This document shows positions 61,007 through 64,000 of a stretch of DNA of 64,000 nt, piece after piece. Every line of letters begins with the position of its first letter. Positions within the stretch are counted from its first letter, which is position 1. A program made the translations under genes and the position numbers. The notes under the pieces are model-generated. The model saw only the letters and a program-made list of their open reading frames with translations. It was not told the DNA's origin and did not search any database. This stretch comes from Mucilaginibacter sp. 44-25. Lineage in GTDB: Bacteria; Bacteroidota; Bacteroidia; Sphingobacteriales; Sphingobacteriaceae. Where the stretch lies: positions 36,784 through 100,783 of the forward strand of contig MKTS01000008.1 of the NCBI GenBank assembly GCA_001898335.1. Direction: 5' to 3'.

Positions 61007-62389
61007 TTAAAGATTACCAAATGCGTTTTCGGCTTCTTTATAAAAGACGTCCTGCTTACCCACCTTTTGAGGGTCAAAGCTTACTAATTTTATAATATTT
61101 ACATATTGACTTAAATCAATTTTGCTGAGATCAATTTGATTTGGATTAATCTTCCAACGAACAGCATTATTCTCGATTTTCATCAATTCCGTAAGGCCAG
61201 CAATCAATGGTACAAAAAAACCAAAAGGATATTGATAGTCTGATTTTATATCTGTGGATAAGAATGGTACCCTTGTTGCTGTTTTTACTACTGCTGAAAT
61301 TCTTCCAAACTTACCAGGAGATGCATCGTGGTATAAGTTAGGAAACTCAATGTACATCCTATCAAAAAATTTAAGAATATCTTTTGTCAAATGCAATGCT
61401 GATTTAACAAGTTCGTCTTGTAAAACATATTTCCCATTCTCATACTTTGAGATCGACTCATGGCCTACCACATCATTAAAGAACTCAACGCATTTACTCT
61501 TTTGAGAATAAACACTTATTTTGTTTAAACTTTTTATATCAGACGGTATTTTTCCCCTTTCTCTTAAAAAAATCAAAGGTATAGTAGCTAAACTGATTAC
61601 ATCCTCAGATTTAATCTTTCCACTATAGCCTGCTTTCCATATGACGTCAAATTCACCATCCAATAAATCTTTCAATAAATCATATAAACCGACTTGGTTC
61701 CCTTTAGAAGTTTCAGTCAACTGAACATTATTATTCCTTGCCGAACATATTTCCGATAAGTTTTCATAGTACTCCTCTAATGCTCCGTCTTCCTCGTTAG
61801 GTGTGATTATTTCAATAGGAATTGAAAATTTAAATTCCTCTTCCCTTTCCTTAAAACGTGTCAACAGCTCATCATAATTAGCGTCCCAAAACATCTTGCA
61901 ATCATCCCATTTTTTTATGTTTGTCCCAAAGAGTTCGCTAATTATATAAATCCCAACAGCAAAAGTGTTGTGCCCTCCATCCATGATACCCTCATGTTCG
62001 GGATCCTCGAAGCTTAATTCGACCCGATTTCTATCAAGAATTTTGCATGACTGCGTTGCTATCAATAAACCCTTAGATTTGTAAAAATATAATTCAGGGC
62101 TATTTTTTAATGTTTCATGAATTCCCTTGGTAATTTTATTAACATTAGCAATTCTTGGATTCACCTTATTATCAGCTTCTTTAAGTAATTTAATGAAGTT
62201 TAACGGGGAAATGCTTGAAGATAATTTATTAATTTTTACCTTTTCAGGTGAAGCTTGTAAGCCGGTTGTACTGTTTAACTTGATAATTAAATTTGTGTTC
62301 ATAATACTATTTACCGAACGAGAAGTTGCTAAATAAATACTATGGAAGAAAGCTATCAGCTCGTTCATTCCTAATGACTTTCCAATCAT
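61007..62389 (-). CDS. AIPR-like protein, possible phage-defence function
   Basis: Up to 460 residues; the first long ATG is at 62389, but one at 62302 (MNTNLIIKLNSTTG) is an equally good start and gives 431. A region with KGLLIATQSCKILDR and a GIMDGGHNTFAVG segment resembles the INGGQT-type motif of AIPR (abortive phage resistance) proteins, and CSARNNNVQLTETSKGNQVGL looks like the following tN.Q element. Members of that group abort infection, but the mechanism is not well known. The gene is strongly AT-rich against its neighbours and is flanked by gene-free sequence on both sides, which fits horizontal transfer. Alternative families with the same DGGH/NQ pattern cannot be excluded. Confidence 0.55.
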   Translation of the reverse strand: MIGKSLGMNELIAFFHSIYLATSRSVNSIMNTNLIIKLNSTTGLQASPEKVKINKLSSSISPLNFIKLLKEADNKVNPRIANVNKITKGIHETLKNSPELYFYKSKGLLIATQSCKILDRNRVELSFEDPEHEGIMDGGHNTFAVGIYIISELFGTNIKKWDDCKMFWDANYDELLTRFKEREEEFKFSIPIEIITPNEEDGALEEYYENLSEICSARNNNVQLTETSKGNQVGLYDLLKDLLDGEFDVIWKAGYSGKIKSEDVISLATIPLIFLRERGKIPSDIKSLNKISVYSQKSKCVEFFNDVVGHESISKYENGKYVLQDELVKSALHLTKDILKFFDRMYIEFPNLYHDASPGKFGRISAVVKTATRVPFLSTDIKSDYQYPFGFFVPLIAGLTELMKIENNAVRWKINPNQIDLSKIDLSQYVNIIKLVSFDPQKVGKQDVFYKEAENAFGNL

Positions 62390-62777
62390 AATACCTGTAG
62401 CCTATCCAGGCTAAATCTACAATCCCTGTAGATGCACGAAATCCATCATGCATAACAAACTTAAAAAAATATTTTTAATTTTTTACAAATAATATTGTAA
62501 TTCCCTTTTAAAGTTGATCACATTAGAAGTCTTGCAGCATGATTGGCTTTTTAAGCAAATAATCTCTGGTATAAACTCTTATTCAGTTTATCATCATCCA
62601 AAAGGATATGTAATATATTACCTGTCTGCTCACTGCTGTAATTTAATTGATCATTTGGCTAGTTTGGGGCCCACATACGCGGTCTATTAAGGTTTGATCG
62701 CAGTATCAGCTGACATGAATGCAAAGTATTGAAGGATAAATAGCATAACATGTTAAATAAAAGCACGACTCTAAAGT
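62390..62777. other. 388-base AT-rich gap beside the AIPR-like gene
   Basis: No gene or known RNA was recognised. The only structure noted is ATCTACA...TGTAGAT at 62415-62432, a 7-bp hairpin. Composition matches the adjacent AIPR-like gene, so the gap is likely part of the same acquired segment. Confidence 0.5.
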
Positions 62778-63902
62778 CTATTTTCGGCTTAAAGCATTCA
62801 TAAACCGCAACACCGCATAGGTAGACAACTGGCCACCTGGCCCGTTAATATTATAATCGAAACCATGGGTTGCCCAGGGCAGCCTAAGCCAGTAGTGTGG
62901 CACATCGGCCTGCTGTAATTTCTCGGTTAGCCTTCGGCTGTGTTCGTAAGCCACCAGCGCGTCATTGGCCCCGTGGATGATCAGTGTGGGCGGCACCGAG
63001 CTATCCACAAACGATAAAGGCGAGCTATTTACATACTGTTTCGGTGCGCTATTGTAAGTACCACCCAGGTAATTCTCCATTACCTTCCGCGAATCCATGA
63101 TCAACCTGCTCGAAGGTACTGAGTAACCCCACACCATATCAGCAGGGCCATAGAAATCAATAACCCCGGCAATGTGCTCGTTTTTTAGTGTGTATCCAGC
63201 CACCAGTGCGATCTGCGCCCCTGCCGAACGGCCAAGTAAAACAAACGCACTGGTATCAATAGATAATTCAGCAGCGTGCGCACGCAGGTATTTAAGCGCA
63301 TTTTCCACATCCTCAATTGGCGCGGGGCTTTTCCGCTTCGGCGCCATGCGGTAGTTGATAGAGGCAACATTATAGCCATTGGTAGCCAGTACGCTATTCA
63401 ACTCCGGTAATTGCTGCGAGTCGCCACTGCTCCAGGAGCCTCCGTGGATTACGATGACGCAAGGCCTGCTTCCTTGAATCTTACTTGGGTAGAAGTCCAG
63501 GGTTAACGAGGTGTCTGCGTATTTAGCGTAAGTACGCCTAAAGTGATCTACCTCGGGTGTTTTATCAAAAAGCTTTTTTACGGCAAAAGGTACTACAGTT
63601 TCCGAATTGGTTTTTTCCGGCAATTCTTTATCAAGCTCGCCCGTTAATTTCCCGGAGATGCGAACGGCCTGAAAAATTGGAAGGATAAATATCAGGAAGG
63701 CTATGGCACTGATGATGCTGCCTGTAATAAAATTTTCGTCAGCCCGTCGGCCCGAAGCGAATATGATAAGCGCTACCAGCGCAAGCACCCAGCAGTATTC
63801 GCCGGCGATAACGGCAAGCAACCACAAATGGTACTCCGGTGCGGGAAACAGTATCAGTAAAGCTGTTAACAACAGTAGGATGCTCAATATCAATCGGATC
63901 AT
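62778..63902 (-). CDS. Alpha/beta-hydrolase (esterase/lipase type) with membrane N-terminus
   Basis: A 374-residue protein with three or four N-terminal membrane helices (about 1-85) and a C-terminal alpha/beta-hydrolase of the BD-FAE/carboxylesterase type. IVIHGGSWSSGD is the oxyanion HGG, GRSAGAQ carries the nucleophile Ser, and the later HGANDALV and WATHGFD hold the Asp and His. Membrane-anchored forms are known in Bacteroidota; the substrate is unknown. Its promoter lies near the window end. Confidence 0.88.
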   Translation of the reverse strand: MIRLILSILLLLTALLILFPAPEYHLWLLAVIAGEYCWVLALVALIIFASGRRADENFITGSIISAIAFLIFILPIFQAVRISGKLTGELDKELPEKTNSETVVPFAVKKLFDKTPEVDHFRRTYAKYADTSLTLDFYPSKIQGSRPCVIVIHGGSWSSGDSQQLPELNSVLATNGYNVASINYRMAPKRKSPAPIEDVENALKYLRAHAAELSIDTSAFVLLGRSAGAQIALVAGYTLKNEHIAGVIDFYGPADMVWGYSVPSSRLIMDSRKVMENYLGGTYNSAPKQYVNSSPLSFVDSSVPPTLIIHGANDALVAYEHSRRLTEKLQQADVPHYWLRLPWATHGFDYNINGPGGQLSTYAVLRFMNALSRK

Positions 63903-64000
63903 TTTGCGAATTTACAGGTATTTCTTTGGCAATTTTATCGAAGGATTTGCGTGCAGTTAGTAACTGAAAAAAGTTCTTAACGCAAAAAAGCCTTCGACTG

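Noticed and set aside
63976..64000. Start of a dispersed repeat or terminator at the window end
   Set aside because: AAAAAAGCCTTCGACTG resembles a common Bacteroidota repeat start, but only part is inside the window.

Overview
The window looks like chromosomal DNA of a Bacteroidota bacterium, most probably a member of the Sphingobacteriaceae such as Mucilaginibacter or Pedobacter. This rests on protein character (LptE- and BcsB-like proteins, an acyl-ACP desaturase, DUF3127, a type-A type IX secretion tail, an ECF sigma factor with a TonB-tailed anti-sigma), on promoters with the TAnnTTTG -7 element typical of the phylum, and on sparse Shine-Dalgarno sequences. The genus is an inference. No rRNA, tRNA, CRISPR array, prophage or complete insertion sequence was seen.

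Layout. 1-4.4 kb (minus): miaB, a four-helix-bundle gene framed by inverted repeats, a sigma-54 activator, an LptE-like lipoprotein and a partial acidic protein. 4.5-14.6 kb: a large membrane-anchored protein, comF, a GAF/PAS hybrid histidine kinase behind glyA, scpA and dxs. 14.6-16.6 kb: an accessory pocket with a frameshifted HsdR-N-type nuclease gene and four tandem copies of a 168-170 bp palindromic element. 16.6-19 kb: M28 peptidase and a beta-barrel protein. 19.2-27.3 kb: an exopolysaccharide locus with a multi-spanning membrane protein, an MshEN-GT2 synthase, a BcsB-like subunit, a membrane histidine kinase and a divergent GH5 glycosidase. 27.4-30.5 kb: acyl-ACP desaturase, aldo/keto reductase and a ParE-type toxin-antitoxin pair. 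30.6-38.5 kb: a translation block (rplM-rpsI-rpsB-tsf), then nagA, pyrH, an ABC exporter, frr and a glycine-rich RNA-binding protein. 38.6-44.5 kb: a GreA-like protein, CapA (signal peptide out of frame), an NlpC/P60 hydrolase and pdhA-pdhC. 44.8-51.2 kb: an XRE regulator, HD hydrolase, OprB-like porin, YceI, and a PhoR-like kinase with DUF47 and Pit phosphate transporter, then a DUF4197 lipoprotein. 51.3-56.8 kb: ECF sigma/anti-sigma, a lipoprotein, an MtfA-like peptidase, a THUMP methyltransferase and a DUF3127 protein. 56.9-60.8 kb: a second palindromic repeat, a type IX cargo-like protein and a two-component system. 61-63.9 kb: an AT-rich AIPR-like gene and an alpha/beta hydrolase.

Most of the window is housekeeping. 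The strongest candidate for an under-described system is the exopolysaccharide locus at 19.2-27.3 kb. It pairs a processive glycosyltransferase carrying an N-terminal MshEN domain, of the type that binds cyclic di-GMP elsewhere, with a BcsB-like periplasmic partner, a GH5 hydrolase and an orphan membrane histidine kinase. It has no PilZ domain, BcsC or GH8 enzyme. Second are the palindromic tandem repeats at 15.9-16.6 and 56.9-57.2 kb. They appear to belong to one dispersed family, and at the first locus each unit carries a terminator-like hairpin matching the one behind dxs.
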